The notes under the pieces are model-generated. The model was not told the DNA's origin. It ran no database searches and saw only the letters and a program-made list of their open reading frames with translations. A stretch of 64,000 nucleotides of DNA. Source: Pseudocoprococcus catus (GTDB lineage: Bacteria > Bacillota > Clostridia > Lachnospirales > Lachnospiraceae). This document shows positions 17,208 to 26,298 of the stretch, piece by piece. Numbering within the stretch: the stretch's first letter is position 1; every line of letters starts with the position of its first letter. The DNA lies in the NCBI RefSeq assembly GCF_902381825.1, contig NZ_LR698973.1, positions 1,274,248 to 1,338,247 of the forward strand. The letters run 5' to 3'. Position numbers and translations under genes: made by a program.

Positions 17208-17934
17208 GTTATATGTAGTCGGCATCGGACCGGGCGGTTATGAACAGATGACAGTAAAGGCCGTTAAGGTGCTGGAAGAATGTGATATCATTGTGGGGTA
17301 TACGGTATATGTGGATTTAGTTGCGGAGCATTTTGCAGGAAAAGAAATGCTGACAACACCAATGCGGCAAGAAGAGAAACGCTGCAGAATGGCCTTTGAC
17401 GAAGTCATGAAAGGTAGAAATACAGCGATGATCTGCTCGGGAGATGCCGGTGTATACGGCATGTCAGGCCTTATTTATGAAATCAGTCGTGATTATCCGG
17501 GGATTGAAATAGAAATTGTCAGCGGTGTGACAGCAGCCTTGAGCGGCGGTGCCGTACTTGGAGCGCCGCTGATGCATGATTTTGCTGTTATTAGTCTCAG
17601 TGATCTGATGACGCCATGGACGTTGATCGAGAAGCGTCTGGCAGCTGCCGCAAGTGCAGATATGGCTATTTGCCTGTATAATCCGTCAAGTAAAAAGCGC
17701 AGGGATTATCTTAATAAGGCCTGTCGGATTGTGATGCAGTCTGCTTTGCCGGAAACAGTCTGCGGTATTGTCAAACAAATTGGCCGTGAGGGTGAAAGTT
17801 GTCAGGTCATGACGCTTCAGGAATTGTCGAATTATGAGGCGGATATGTTTACAACAGTATTTATCGGAAATAGTACAACTAAAGTCATCAATGGCAAGAT
17901 GGTGACGCCAAGAGGCTATAAACTGAGTGAATAG
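17200..17934 (+). CDS. cbiH: Cobalt-factor III C17-methyltransferase CbiH
   Basis: 244 residues of the tetrapyrrole methylase family. It methylates C17 and contracts the ring. Signatures: VVGIGPGGYEQMTVKAVKVL, ICSGDAGVYGMSGLIYE, EIVSGVTAALSGGAVLGAPL, HDFAVISLSDLMTPW and CLYNPSSKKR. The start is TTG at 17200, eight bases inside cbiG, with AGGAGG ending nine bases earlier. Last gene of the block; the next gene is on the opposite strand only 26 bases away. cbiJ, cbiE/T, cbiC, cbiA and the nucleotide-loop genes are not in this window. Confidence 0.95.
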   Translation: MSKLYVVGIGPGGYEQMTVKAVKVLEECDIIVGYTVYVDLVAEHFAGKEMLTTPMRQEEKRCRMAFDEVMKGRNTAMICSGDAGVYGMSGLIYEISRDYPGIEIEIVSGVTAALSGGAVLGAPLMHDFAVISLSDLMTPWTLIEKRLAAAASADMAICLYNPSSKKRRDYLNKACRIVMQSALPETVCGIVKQIGREGESCQVMTLQELSNYEADMFTTVFIGNSTTKVINGKMVTPRGYKLSE

Positions 17935-17960
17935 CGGTAATCGGAGGGGTTGAGGGCTGT

Positions 17961-18515
17961 TTACCTGCGAAGCAGGCCGCTGACAAGAACAAAGTAGTGA
18001 GGCAGTCGGCCTTCTTCCATCCATTCAAGGTCAATGCCCATGCATTGGCTGAGGGTCAGACCGACATTGCCGCCAAGCGATTCGATGGAATAACGGAGTT
18101 TGTCGGGATAACGGCATGGCAGGCCGTCGGGGCGTGTACAATTGTCATGGCACAGGCTGCAGGAGCCGGCTGAAAGACTGACGGAGCCGGGGAATTTTTC
18201 TTCAAGTCGGAATAATGCCTGGCTCATACGGGCTTTTTCAACATTGAGGGATTGACGCATAATATCGGCAATTTTGTGTTCCGAGAATTGTTTTCCGGCA
18301 TAGTTATCATTATAGATGATTTTGACCGCAAATAGATCCAGTGTCTGAAACTGATTCCAGAAAGCCTCCACATCGAAGGTGTAGGAAGGACAGGACCAGA
18401 GTCTGTCATAATTGGGACAGGCTTTGCAGTATTCAGTGAAAGTGGGAATATCGATATATCTTTTTTTATAATCACTGACAGCGATGGATGTTGTGCAGGA
18501 TTCGGTTGTGTACAT
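17961..18515 (-). CDS. DUF2284 cysteine-rich metal-binding protein
   Basis: 184 residues. Two cysteine clusters stand out: CKACPNYDRLWSCP near the N-terminus and CSLCHDNCTRPDGLPC near residue 130, a pattern known from DUF2284 proteins of anaerobes and thought to bind metal or Fe-S. The function is not established. The frame can be extended nine codons upstream, but AGGAGG lies eight bases before the ATG at 18515. It is transcribed away from the DUF362 ferredoxin-like gene, sharing a 192-base intergenic region. Confidence 0.85.
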   Translation of the reverse strand: MYTTESCTTSIAVSDYKKRYIDIPTFTEYCKACPNYDRLWSCPSYTFDVEAFWNQFQTLDLFAVKIIYNDNYAGKQFSEHKIADIMRQSLNVEKARMSQALFRLEEKFPGSVSLSAGSCSLCHDNCTRPDGLPCRYPDKLRYSIESLGGNVGLTLSQCMGIDLEWMEEGRLPHYFVLVSGLLRR

Positions 18516-18590
18516 GGCTGATTCCTCCTTTTTATCTATCATATCTTAAAAAGTGAAGAATGTATAGGATACTTTTGGTTAAGATGCCTA

Positions 18591-18619
18591 TTTCACTTTT
18601 GAAAGCGGTAGGTTATACT
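18591..18619 (+). promoter_or_regulatory. Possible promoter for the DUF362 gene
   Basis: TTTCAC, a 17-base spacer and TATACT (18614-18619). The -35 is weak. The pair AAAAGTGAA (18549-18557) and TTCACTTTT (18592-18600) forms a widely spaced inverted repeat that overlaps this -35. Confidence 0.35.
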
Positions 18620-18707
18620 ATCACGAGATAAACGCAAATAAACAGTTACCATAATTGTTAAAACAATAGAAGATAAAGATACATACAATGAAGGAGATGC
18701 TTTGAAG

Positions 18708-19837
18708 ATGGAAAAATCTAAAGTTTTTTTACTGATTTCAGAACACCGGCTTATGGAGATGGCTTAACAACAAAACTGCAGAAACTGCTGAAAAAAGCAG
18801 GCATTGAGCAGTTGGATATGGACGGTAAGTTCGTAGCCATTAAAATGCATTTTGGTGAATTGGGCAATTTGAGCTTCCTTCGCCCGAATTATGCCAGGGC
18901 AGTGGCTGATCTGGTAAAATCTTTGGGTGGCAAGCCGTTTTTGACAGATTGTAATACGATGTATCCGGGCAGCAGAAAGAATGCCCTTGAACATATGGAA
19001 TGTGCATGGCAGAATGGTTTTACACCGCTGACGGTAGGATGTCCGATCATTATTGCGGATGGTCTTAAAGGCACGGATGATATTGATGTACCTGTAGAAG
19101 GTGGTGAATATGTCAAAGCAGCCAAGATCGGACGTGCAGTGATGGATGCGGATGTCTTTATCAGCCTGACACATTTCAAGGGACATGAAGCGACAGGATT
19201 TGGCGGCACGATCAAGAATATCGGTATGGGCTGCGGTTCAAGAGCAGGAAAGACGGAGCAGCACAGCAACGGTATACCAACAATTTCATCACGCAAATGT
19301 GTAGGCTGCAAGCGCTGTCAGAAGGAATGTGCCAACGGCGGACTCGTATTCAATGCAGAAACAAAGAAAATGACTGTAGATACAGAACATTGCGTAGGTT
19401 GCAGCAGATGCCTCGGCGCATGTAATTTTGATGCCATTACATTCAGAAATAGCAATGCTAATGCTATTTTGAACTGCAAGATGGCAGAATATACGAAGGC
19501 GGTTATTGACGGAAGACCGAATTTCCATATTTCTCTGGTTATTGATGTTTCTCCGAACTGCGACTGCCATGGAGAAAATGATGTGCCGATTCTGCCGAAT
19601 ATCGGTATGTTTGCTTCTTTTGATCCATTGGCCCTTGACCAGGCCTGTGTAGATGCCTGTCTGAAGGCAGAACCGATGCCGAACAGCCAGCTTTCGGATA
19701 ACATGAGTCGACCGGATTTTGTGGATCATCATGATCATTTTACGAATTCCACACCGGAATCAGAGTGGCAGTCATGTCTGGAACATGCAGATAAGATTGG
19801 CCTCGGCAGCAGAGATTATGAGCTGATTGTCTGTTAA
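18708..19837 (+). CDS. DUF362 4Fe-4S protein requiring a -1 frameshift
   Basis: The natural start is the ATG at 18708, with AAGGAG upstream. In that frame translation gives MEKSKVF and then stops at 18765 after 19 codons. Seven Ts (18724-18730) precede an A, so the ribosome meets T TTT TTA (18725-18731). A -1 slip there continues as TDFRTPAYGDGLTTKLQ, matching the family N-terminus, and runs to 19837 (376 residues). Domains: DUF362 N-terminal part, then two ferredoxin clusters, CVGCKRCQKEC and CVGCSRCLGAC, in the middle, and a conserved C-terminal DUF362 segment. It is either programmed frameshifting, a phase-variable T tract, or a sequencing/indel error. Function unknown; probably redox. Confidence 0.85.
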
Positions 19838-19863
19838 TAGGCACAGAGATGATAAGGTTTCCG

Positions 19864-19896
19864 AAATTCCAGTCGGCGTATGCTGACTGGAATTTT
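19864..19896 (+). terminator. Intrinsic terminator after the DUF362 gene
   Basis: AAATTCCAGTC (19864-19874) pairs perfectly with GACTGGAATTT (19885-19895) around a 10-base loop, followed by a short T run. Confidence 0.75.
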
Positions 19897-19942
19897 GTGA
19901 CAGGTTTTATGGATATTTGAATGACCTTGAGGGAGGATGAAG

Positions 19943-21340
19943 ATGAGCAGAAATGCTACAAAAGATTTGACAACGGGTTCGCCGATGAAGCTGATTCTCG
20001 GTTTCGGCATTCCGCTTTTGTTTGGTATGCTGTTTCAGCAGTTTTACAATATGATGGACACGATCATTGTCGGAAAGTTTCTGGGTGTCAGCGCCCTGGC
20101 ATCTGTTGGAGCTACCGGGTCTATTAATTTTATGATCATTGGTTTCTGTATGGGTGTCTGCAATGGTTTTGCTATTCCTGTGGCCCAGCGTTTTGGTGCC
20201 AAGGATGAGCATGGTATGCGAAAATTCGTGGCTAACAGTGTCTGGCTGTCAATCATATTTGCAGTGGTTATGGCTGTATTGGTCTGTGTTTTCTGCCGCC
20301 AGATCCTTGAACTCATGAACACGCCGGAGGATATTATTGATGGTTCCTACAGCTATATTTTTGTTATTTTTCTTGGTATACCGGCAACTTATATGTATAA
20401 TCTCCTGTCAGGCATTATGCGTTCGCTGGGAGATAGCAAGACACCGCTGTATCTGCTGATTTTTTCATCAATCCTGAATATTATACTGGATTTGCTGTCA
20501 ATTATCGTTCTGAAAATGGGCGTGGCAGGTGCTGCATGGGCGACAGTGATCGCACAGGCCGTCTCAGGTTTTTGCTGTCTGGGTGTTATCTGGAAGAAAT
20601 TCCCGATTCTGCATGTTCAGAGAGAGGAATGGCAGCCGGATAAACTTTGCATACTGAATTTGTGCAATATGGGTATTCCTATGGGATTGCAGTATTCCAT
20701 TACAGCCATCGGAAGTGTCATTATCCAGGCGGCAGTGAATTCACTGGGATCTGTGGCAGTCGCTTCTGTGGCAGCGGCGGTCAAGATCAATATGTTCCTG
20801 TGTTGTCCGTATGATGCGATGGGTTCTACCATGGCGACCTATGCGGGGCAGAATGTAGGAGCCGGCAAATTTGACCGACTGAAGCAGGGAGAAAAATCCT
20901 GTACGCTGCTGGGACTTGTTTATGGTATTGCAGCCTTTATATTTATTCTGCTCTTCGGTAAATATCTGGCATTACTTTTTGTGGATGCCAGTGAGAAGGT
21001 CATTATTAATCAGGCACATCTTTTCCTGATGTGTAACTCTGCGTTCTATTTCTCATTGGCATTGGTGAATATTTTCAGATTTACCATACAGGGCATGGGA
21101 TTCAGCCGTCTGGCTATTCTTGCAGGCGTGTGTGAGATGATTGGCCGAACAGTAGTAGCCTTTGTGTTTGTACCAATTTTCGGATATCCGGCAGTTTGTT
21201 TTGCCAGTCCGGTGGCATGGATATTGGCGGATTGTTTCCTTGTACCAGCTTTCTTTTTCTGTGTGCGCAGTCTGGAAAAGCGGGCGGCATTGGAAGATAG
21301 ACAGGCGGTATTAGAAGATAAGCAGGAGGATAAAAATTGA
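19943..21340 (+). CDS. MATE family efflux transporter
   Basis: 465 residues with about twelve hydrophobic helices, typical for Na+- or H+-coupled multidrug/organic-cation exporters of the MATE family. The start region MKLILGFGIPLLFGMLFQQFYNMMDTIIVGKFLG and the internal repeat near GIPMGLQYSITAIGSVIIQAAVNSLG are the two MATE halves. GGGAGG at about 19930 fits the ATG at 19943 better than the one at 19937. Its TGA overlaps the TTG start of the asparaginase gene, so the pair is co-transcribed. The substrate is unknown. Confidence 0.94.
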   Translation: MSRNATKDLTTGSPMKLILGFGIPLLFGMLFQQFYNMMDTIIVGKFLGVSALASVGATGSINFMIIGFCMGVCNGFAIPVAQRFGAKDEHGMRKFVANSVWLSIIFAVVMAVLVCVFCRQILELMNTPEDIIDGSYSYIFVIFLGIPATYMYNLLSGIMRSLGDSKTPLYLLIFSSILNIILDLLSIIVLKMGVAGAAWATVIAQAVSGFCCLGVIWKKFPILHVQREEWQPDKLCILNLCNMGIPMGLQYSITAIGSVIIQAAVNSLGSVAVASVAAAVKINMFLCCPYDAMGSTMATYAGQNVGAGKFDRLKQGEKSCTLLGLVYGIAAFIFILLFGKYLALLFVDASEKVIINQAHLFLMCNSAFYFSLALVNIFRFTIQGMGFSRLAILAGVCEMIGRTVVAFVFVPIFGYPAVCFASPVAWILADCFLVPAFFFCVRSLEKRAALEDRQAVLEDKQEDKN

Positions 21341-22341
21341 AAAAGATATTAATGATCGCAACAGGCGGTACGATTGCGTCAAAAGGAACAGCAGACGGGC
21401 TGGCACCGGAGCTGACATCTCAGGATATTTTGCATTACATTCCGTCGTTGAAGGACATCTGTGAAGTGGAAACACTGCAGTTGTGTAATCTGGACAGCAC
21501 CAACATTTCCATGGAACATTGGATGATGATGGCCAATGCGATTGAAGAAAAATATGAAAAATACGACGGCTTTGTGATCTGCCACGGTACAGATACCATG
21601 GCTTATACGGCTTCGGCTTTATCTTATCTGGTGCAGCATTCACCAAAACCGATTGTTCTGACCGGTTCACAGAAACCTGTGGATATGGAGATTACGGATG
21701 CAAGGGCCAATCTTCTGGATAGTTTTATCTATGCATCCTCAGATGATGCCTGCGGTGTTCAGATTGTCTTTTCCGGAAAAGTTATTCTGGGAACAAGAGC
21801 CAGAAAAGTCCGGACAAAGAGTTTTCAGGCTTTTACAAGTATTAATTATCCAAGTCTTGCAGTGATTCAGGATGGCCGTAAGATTCAGTATATCCATCAG
21901 GTAAAAGCAGCAACGGCGGAGTTTTACCACAAATTGGACCCGAAAGTCGGACTGCTGAAGCTGATTCCGGGGATTGACGGGGACTATCTGAGGTATTTCC
22001 TTGAGCGTAATGATGCCATTATTATTGAGAGTTTCGGTGTGGGCGGTCTGCCAATGGGTGAGCGTTATCATTTCGGTGAGGCGATTGAGTGGGGCATCAA
22101 TCAGGGCAAGACCATTGTTATGACAACACAGGTGCCGAATGAGGGCAGTGACATGACCATTTATCAGGTGGGACATCATCTGAAGCAGTACGACAGTGTG
22201 TTGGAAGCTTATGATATGACAACAGAGGCTGTAGTCACGAAGCTGATGTGGATTCTTGGGCAGACAAGGGAGCCTGCGGGAATACGGAGATTGTTTTATA
22301 CCACTGTTGCGCAGGACATTCTGTACAATGAAAGCAGATAG
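21337..22341 (+). CDS. ansA: Type I L-asparaginase
   Basis: 334 residues, the usual AnsA length. Hydrolyses asparagine to aspartate and ammonia. The first catalytic threonine is in ATGGTIAS (Thr12), and the second is in HGTDTMAYTASAL with the Thr-Asp pair. LTGSQKP and NLLDSFIYA follow. There is no signal peptide, consistent with the cytoplasmic type I enzyme. The start is TTG at 21337, overlapping the MATE stop, with AGGAGG eight bases before. Confidence 0.94.
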   Translation: MKKILMIATGGTIASKGTADGLAPELTSQDILHYIPSLKDICEVETLQLCNLDSTNISMEHWMMMANAIEEKYEKYDGFVICHGTDTMAYTASALSYLVQHSPKPIVLTGSQKPVDMEITDARANLLDSFIYASSDDACGVQIVFSGKVILGTRARKVRTKSFQAFTSINYPSLAVIQDGRKIQYIHQVKAATAEFYHKLDPKVGLLKLIPGIDGDYLRYFLERNDAIIIESFGVGGLPMGERYHFGEAIEWGINQGKTIVMTTQVPNEGSDMTIYQVGHHLKQYDSVLEAYDMTTEAVVTKLMWILGQTREPAGIRRLFYTTVAQDILYNESR

Positions 22342-22398
22342 AAAAATGCAGCATGACTTTATTTGAAAAAATAAGATGTATAAACGGAAACAACAACT

Positions 22399-22450
22399 TA
22401 AAAAAGAGGAATCCTGTTTATACAAACGATAAAGTATAGACAGGATTCCT
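22399..22450 (-). terminator. Intrinsic terminator of the Cof phosphatase gene
   Basis: AGGAATCCTGTTTATAC (22407-22423) pairs almost perfectly with GTATAGACAGGATTCCT (22434-22450). On the minus strand the stem is followed by CTTTTTT (22406-22400). On the plus strand the tract after it is not T-rich, so it mainly serves the minus gene. Confidence 0.85.
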
Positions 22451-22469
22451 GCTATATTAGCTACAATAA

Positions 22470-23288
22470 CTAAAGAAAAGATTCAAGATAAAATGCGACA
22501 CCATCTTCGTTATTAGAACGGGTGACAGCCGAAGCGGCTTTCAGGAGATTGGATGTCGCGTTTTTCATTGCGACACCGCATCCGGCATAAGATAAAAGCT
22601 CGATGTCGTTATCACTGTCTCCAAAGGCCATAACTTGTTTCGGGGTAATATGAAACTGCGCAGCCAGCGCATGCAGGGCAGAGGCTTTGCTGACAGAGCC
22701 GGAGGCCATTTCTATGTAATAGCTTTCAGAAGATGTGATGTAGAGATTCGAGATTTGGGATAAGGCAGTGATCAGTTGCTGTTTCTTCGGCATATCAGGA
22801 ACAATCATATCAATGCCTTCGATTTCGTTACAATGTTTCATCATAAAGTCTGGCATATCAGAAATCGGGGTGCGGGTTGTTTGGACATAATGATTCATTC
22901 GTTCGGGAACGCCGAAATCAGTTGGACAATCGTAATAAGCCTGCATCGTATAAGCATGACCGCCGATAAAAACTTCAAAGGGGAAATGTGTATCCTGCAT
23001 AATGGCAAGGACGCTCATTACGACACCGGGTTTCATATCATTGGCATAAATTCTGCGGCTGTCCGGCAGTTCAAAAATACTGGATCCGTTGGAAGTAATG
23101 ATATATTTTAATCCGCGAATGTTCAGAATATCCTCCGGAATGGCGGATAATGCACGTCCGCTGGCAATGACAACGAGAATGCCTTTTGAAAGTGCTTTTT
23201 CTAATATTTCTTTTGTATAAGGGCTCACTTTTCCCTGACTGTTCAAAGTGGTCCCGTCTAAATCCAGAGCAATTAATCGTAAATCCAT
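22470..23288 (-). CDS. Cof-type HAD-IIB sugar-phosphate phosphatase
   Basis: 272 residues. HAD motif I is ALDLDGTTL (Asp9, Asp11), motif II VIASGR, and motif IV MAFGDSDNDIELL; the C2B cap lies between. Family members dephosphorylate sugar phosphates, FMN or PLP; the specific substrate cannot be told. GGAGAAA precedes the ATG. It has its own promoter (23332-23360) and terminator, so it is monocistronic. Confidence 0.93.
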   Translation of the reverse strand: MDLRLIALDLDGTTLNSQGKVSPYTKEILEKALSKGILVVIASGRALSAIPEDILNIRGLKYIITSNGSSIFELPDSRRIYANDMKPGVVMSVLAIMQDTHFPFEVFIGGHAYTMQAYYDCPTDFGVPERMNHYVQTTRTPISDMPDFMMKHCNEIEGIDMIVPDMPKKQQLITALSQISNLYITSSESYYIEMASGSVSKASALHALAAQFHITPKQVMAFGDSDNDIELLSYAGCGVAMKNATSNLLKAASAVTRSNNEDGVAFYLESFL

Positions 23289-23331
23289 AATATTTATTTC
23301 TCCGCAATCATTTTAAAATTCTATTTATTTC

Positions 23332-23360
23332 ATTATAATTGAATCCCGGTTTTAAAACAA
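23332..23360 (-). promoter_or_regulatory. Promoter of the Cof phosphatase gene
   Basis: On the minus strand TTGTTT (23360-23355), a 17-base spacer and a perfect TATAAT (23337-23332), 44 bases before the start codon. Confidence 0.68.
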
Positions 23361-23436
23361 GTGCATACCTGCCCCATACCGCACATATGATTAAAAAGTA
23401 GTCAGCGATTTGCAGCGGGTATGGGAGGGCGAGTGT

Positions 23437-24438
23437 GTGGAAGAAAAAATCAAAGATGTTCTGGATGCTTATACGTTTCAGACAACCCGGGTCTGTCGTG
23501 GGAGAGGTGCATTTATCTGTGACACGGACCAGGGAATGAAAATTGTCAAGGCGTATCACCGGTCACCCCAGAGACTGGAGTTTGAACAGCTGGTCAAATA
23601 TACAATCCGCGACAGAGGGTATTATTACGTGGATCAGCTGCTGCCGAATAAAGAGGGGCAGTATCTGAATAACAATAAGGACGGTCAGATGTACACCGTG
23701 AGAGACTGGTTTGAAGGACGTGAATGCGATGTGAAAAATGCAGCAGATGTCCTGGCAGCGGTGCGGCAGCTGGCCGTTTTGCATATGCTGATGCGACGGT
23801 GTGATTTGTCGGAGGATCGGGTGGAACAATTTAGTTTTCAGGATACCAGACAGATTTTCCTGAAGAGGAGAAAAGAATTGAGAGCTATTTACAGCTATAT
23901 CCGTCAGAAAAAACAATGGAATGATTTTGAAAAATTGTATATGCAGCTGTATGGTGATTGCATGAAAGAGGCAGATGCCGCCCTTAGTGAATTAAATCAA
24001 TTCGACTTTGATGGTCTGCGAAAGAAAGCCCTGGATGAGCGGACACTGTGTCACGGGGATTTTAATTATCATCAGGTGATCTTAAACCGAAAATATACGG
24101 CAGTGGTGAATTTTGATAAAATGCATTATGATATCCAGGTGAAAGATCTGTATCAATTTCTGAGAAAGGTTCTTGAAAAAAATAACTGGGACAGTTCCCT
24201 GGGAACAATGATCATGGATACGTATCTGTCTGTCAGAACACTGTCGGAGGAGGAAAGACGTGTACTGTATGCGATGTTGACTTTTCCGGAAAAATTCTGG
24301 AAAATATCAAATCGTTATTACAATTCACGGAAAAGCTGGATTTCCAGCGTCAATTATGACAAGCTTTGTCGTTTTAAGAAAACGGAGGGACAGAGGCAGG
24401 ATTTTCTGAATACATTCAAATATGCCTTTATTTTTTAG
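23437..24438 (+). CDS. CotS-like spore coat protein kinase fold (aminoglycoside phosphotransferase family)
   Basis: 333 residues. The Brenner-type motif CHGDFNYHQVIL and a later VNFDKMHYDIQVKDLYQFLRK correspond to the catalytic and metal loops of the APH/choline kinase fold; the second matches the CotS/YsxE form ('DFDKARYD..VRDLYRFLR'), in which the Asp of the metal loop is partly replaced (N for D here). By family knowledge these proteins associate with the spore coat; a kinase activity is unproven. A TTG at 23410 is possible, but GGGAGGG at 23423-23429 lies seven bases before GTG 23437. This fits the sporulation genes elsewhere in the window. Confidence 0.82.
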   Translation: MEEKIKDVLDAYTFQTTRVCRGRGAFICDTDQGMKIVKAYHRSPQRLEFEQLVKYTIRDRGYYYVDQLLPNKEGQYLNNNKDGQMYTVRDWFEGRECDVKNAADVLAAVRQLAVLHMLMRRCDLSEDRVEQFSFQDTRQIFLKRRKELRAIYSYIRQKKQWNDFEKLYMQLYGDCMKEADAALSELNQFDFDGLRKKALDERTLCHGDFNYHQVILNRKYTAVVNFDKMHYDIQVKDLYQFLRKVLEKNNWDSSLGTMIMDTYLSVRTLSEEERRVLYAMLTFPEKFWKISNRYYNSRKSWISSVNYDKLCRFKKTEGQRQDFLNTFKYAFIF

Positions 24439-24455
24439 GCATCCTGGAGTATAAT
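24427..24455 (+). promoter_or_regulatory. Promoter of pgcA
   Basis: TTTATT, a 17-base spacer and perfect TATAAT (24450-24455). It overlaps the 3' end of the CotS-like gene; -35 match is poor. Confidence 0.5.
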
Positions 24456-24488
24456 AAAACCAAATAAAGATAAAGGGAGGTCATTCCG

Positions 24489-26219
24489 ATGGAGTATAAA
24501 GAAGTCTACGAAAGCTGGCTTGCGAATCCTTATTTTGATGAAGCAACAAAGCAGGAGTTATTAAGTATCAAGGATGACGAGAATGAGATAAAGGAACGTT
24601 TCTATGCAGATCTGGAGTTTGGTACAGCAGGTTTGAGAGGTGTTATCGGAGCCGGAACCAACCGTATGAATGTTTATGTTGTCCGCAAGACAACACAGGG
24701 TCTGGCCAATTACATTATCAAGCAGAATGCGGCAGACAAGGGCGTTGCCATTGCATTTGACTCCAGAAGAATGTCCACGGAATTTGCCAATGAAGCAGCC
24801 TTATGTCTTGCAGCCAATGGCATCAAGGCTTACATATTTGATGCACTGAGACCAACGCCGGAATTATCTTTTGCAGTCAGATATCTTGGCTGTACAGCCG
24901 GCATCAATATCACAGCCAGCCACAATCCACCGGAATACAACGGTTACAAGGTTTACTGGGCAGATGGCGCGCAGATTACACCGCCGCATGATTCAGGGAT
25001 TATGGCGGAAGTGAAGGCTGTCACAGACTATAATGAAGTAAAGACAATGGATCGTGATCAGGCAATTGCTGCCGGATTATATCAGGTGATCGGAAGTGAT
25101 GTGGATGATGTTTATATCGCTCAGCTGAAGAAACAGGTGAAGAATCCGGAGCTCATCAAAGAATATGCAGATCAGATTAAGATTGTATACACACCACTGC
25201 ATGGTACAGGCAATATCCCGGCCAGAAGGATCATGAAGGAAATCGGTTTCGAGAATGTTTATGTTGTACCGGAACAGGAACTGCCGGATGGTGAATTCCC
25301 GACAGTCAGCTATCCGAATCCGGAATCAGATGAGGCATTTGTCCTTGGATTAGAGCTGGCGAAGAAAGTAGATGCAGATCTTGTTCTTGCAACAGATCCT
25401 GATGCAGACCGTCTCGGTGTCAGAGTGAAGGACAGAGAAGGTATTTACCATACGCTGACAGGCAATATGTCCGGCTGTCTTCTGGCAGATTACACAATCA
25501 GCCAGATCAAGGAGAAACAGGGACTGCCGAAAGACGGCGCACTGATCAAGACAATTGTTACAACCAACATGGCGGATGCCATTGCGAAGTATTACAATGT
25601 GAATCTGATCGAATGCCTGACAGGCTTTAAATATATCGGACAGCAGATCCTGAAGTTTGAGACAACAGGTGTCGGTACGTATCTGTTTGGTTTTGAAGAA
25701 AGCTATGGCTGTCTGATCGGCACACATGCCCGTGATAAGGATGCGATTGTAGCCACAATGGCCCTTTGTGAAGCAGCTGCTTATTATAAATCCAAGGGTA
25801 TGAATCTCTGGGATGCCATGGTAGATATGTATGAACGCTATGGCTACTATAAGGACGATATCAAATCTATCTCCTTATCCGGTATCGAAGGCCTTGCCAA
25901 GATCCAGTCTATTCTTGAAGCACTGCGCCAGAATCCACCGGCAGAAATCGGCGGTTATAAGGTTGTATCCAGAAGAGATTACAAGAAGGATGAGATTGTT
26001 GATCTGGCTACAGGTGAGACAAAGCCGACAGGTCTTCCGTCATCCAATGTTCTGTACTATGACATGACAGATGATGCATGGTTATGCGTCAGACCATCCG
26101 GTACAGAGCCGAAGATCAAATTCTATTATGGTATCAAAGGAACATCCCTGGCAGATGCTGATGAGAAGTCAGAAACACTCGGCAAAGCCGTACTGGCCAT
26201 GATCGACAAAATGATGTAA
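24489..26219 (+). CDS. pgcA: Phosphoglucomutase / alpha-phosphohexomutase
   Basis: 576 residues, the length of the PgcA type. Interconverts glucose-1-phosphate and glucose-6-phosphate, feeding UDP-glucose and glycogen. The phosphoserine loop is TASHNPPEYNGYK (Ser144), the metal loop ATDPDADRLG (about 304-313), the sugar-binding loop FGFEESYG, and the phosphate loop RPSGTEPKIKFY at the C-terminus. GGGAGG lies before the ATG, a promoter with perfect -10 precedes, and a very strong terminator follows. Confidence 0.96.
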   Translation: MEYKEVYESWLANPYFDEATKQELLSIKDDENEIKERFYADLEFGTAGLRGVIGAGTNRMNVYVVRKTTQGLANYIIKQNAADKGVAIAFDSRRMSTEFANEAALCLAANGIKAYIFDALRPTPELSFAVRYLGCTAGINITASHNPPEYNGYKVYWADGAQITPPHDSGIMAEVKAVTDYNEVKTMDRDQAIAAGLYQVIGSDVDDVYIAQLKKQVKNPELIKEYADQIKIVYTPLHGTGNIPARRIMKEIGFENVYVVPEQELPDGEFPTVSYPNPESDEAFVLGLELAKKVDADLVLATDPDADRLGVRVKDREGIYHTLTGNMSGCLLADYTISQIKEKQGLPKDGALIKTIVTTNMADAIAKYYNVNLIECLTGFKYIGQQILKFETTGVGTYLFGFEESYGCLIGTHARDKDAIVATMALCEAAAYYKSKGMNLWDAMVDMYERYGYYKDDIKSISLSGIEGLAKIQSILEALRQNPPAEIGGYKVVSRRDYKKDEIVDLATGETKPTGLPSSNVLYYDMTDDAWLCVRPSGTEPKIKFYYGIKGTSLADADEKSETLGKAVLAMIDKMM

Positions 26220-26245
26220 AAGAACGCGCGATTCAGAACTTAAAG

Positions 26246-26298
26246 AAGGGATTCAAAAAGTTATTCCGCACAGGAATAAGCTTTTTTGAATCCCTTTT
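26246..26298 (+). terminator. Strong intrinsic terminator after pgcA
   Basis: AAGGGATTCAAAAAG plus TTATTCC pairs with GGAATAA plus CTTTTTTGAATCCCTT, followed by more Ts. A second perfect 9-bp pair, AACGCGCGA (26223-26231) and TCGCGCGTT (26313-26321), encloses the whole hairpin. Confidence 0.9.

Noticed and set aside
18641-18656. AACAGTTACCATAATT matches the end of repeat copy 1 plus its flank, suggesting a third remnant
   Set aside because: Sixteen-base coincidences between two places are expected about once or twice in a window this size, and no other part of the element is present.
23410-23436. TTG 23410 as start of the CotS-like gene
   Set aside because: GGGAGGG lies downstream of it and seven bases before GTG 23437.
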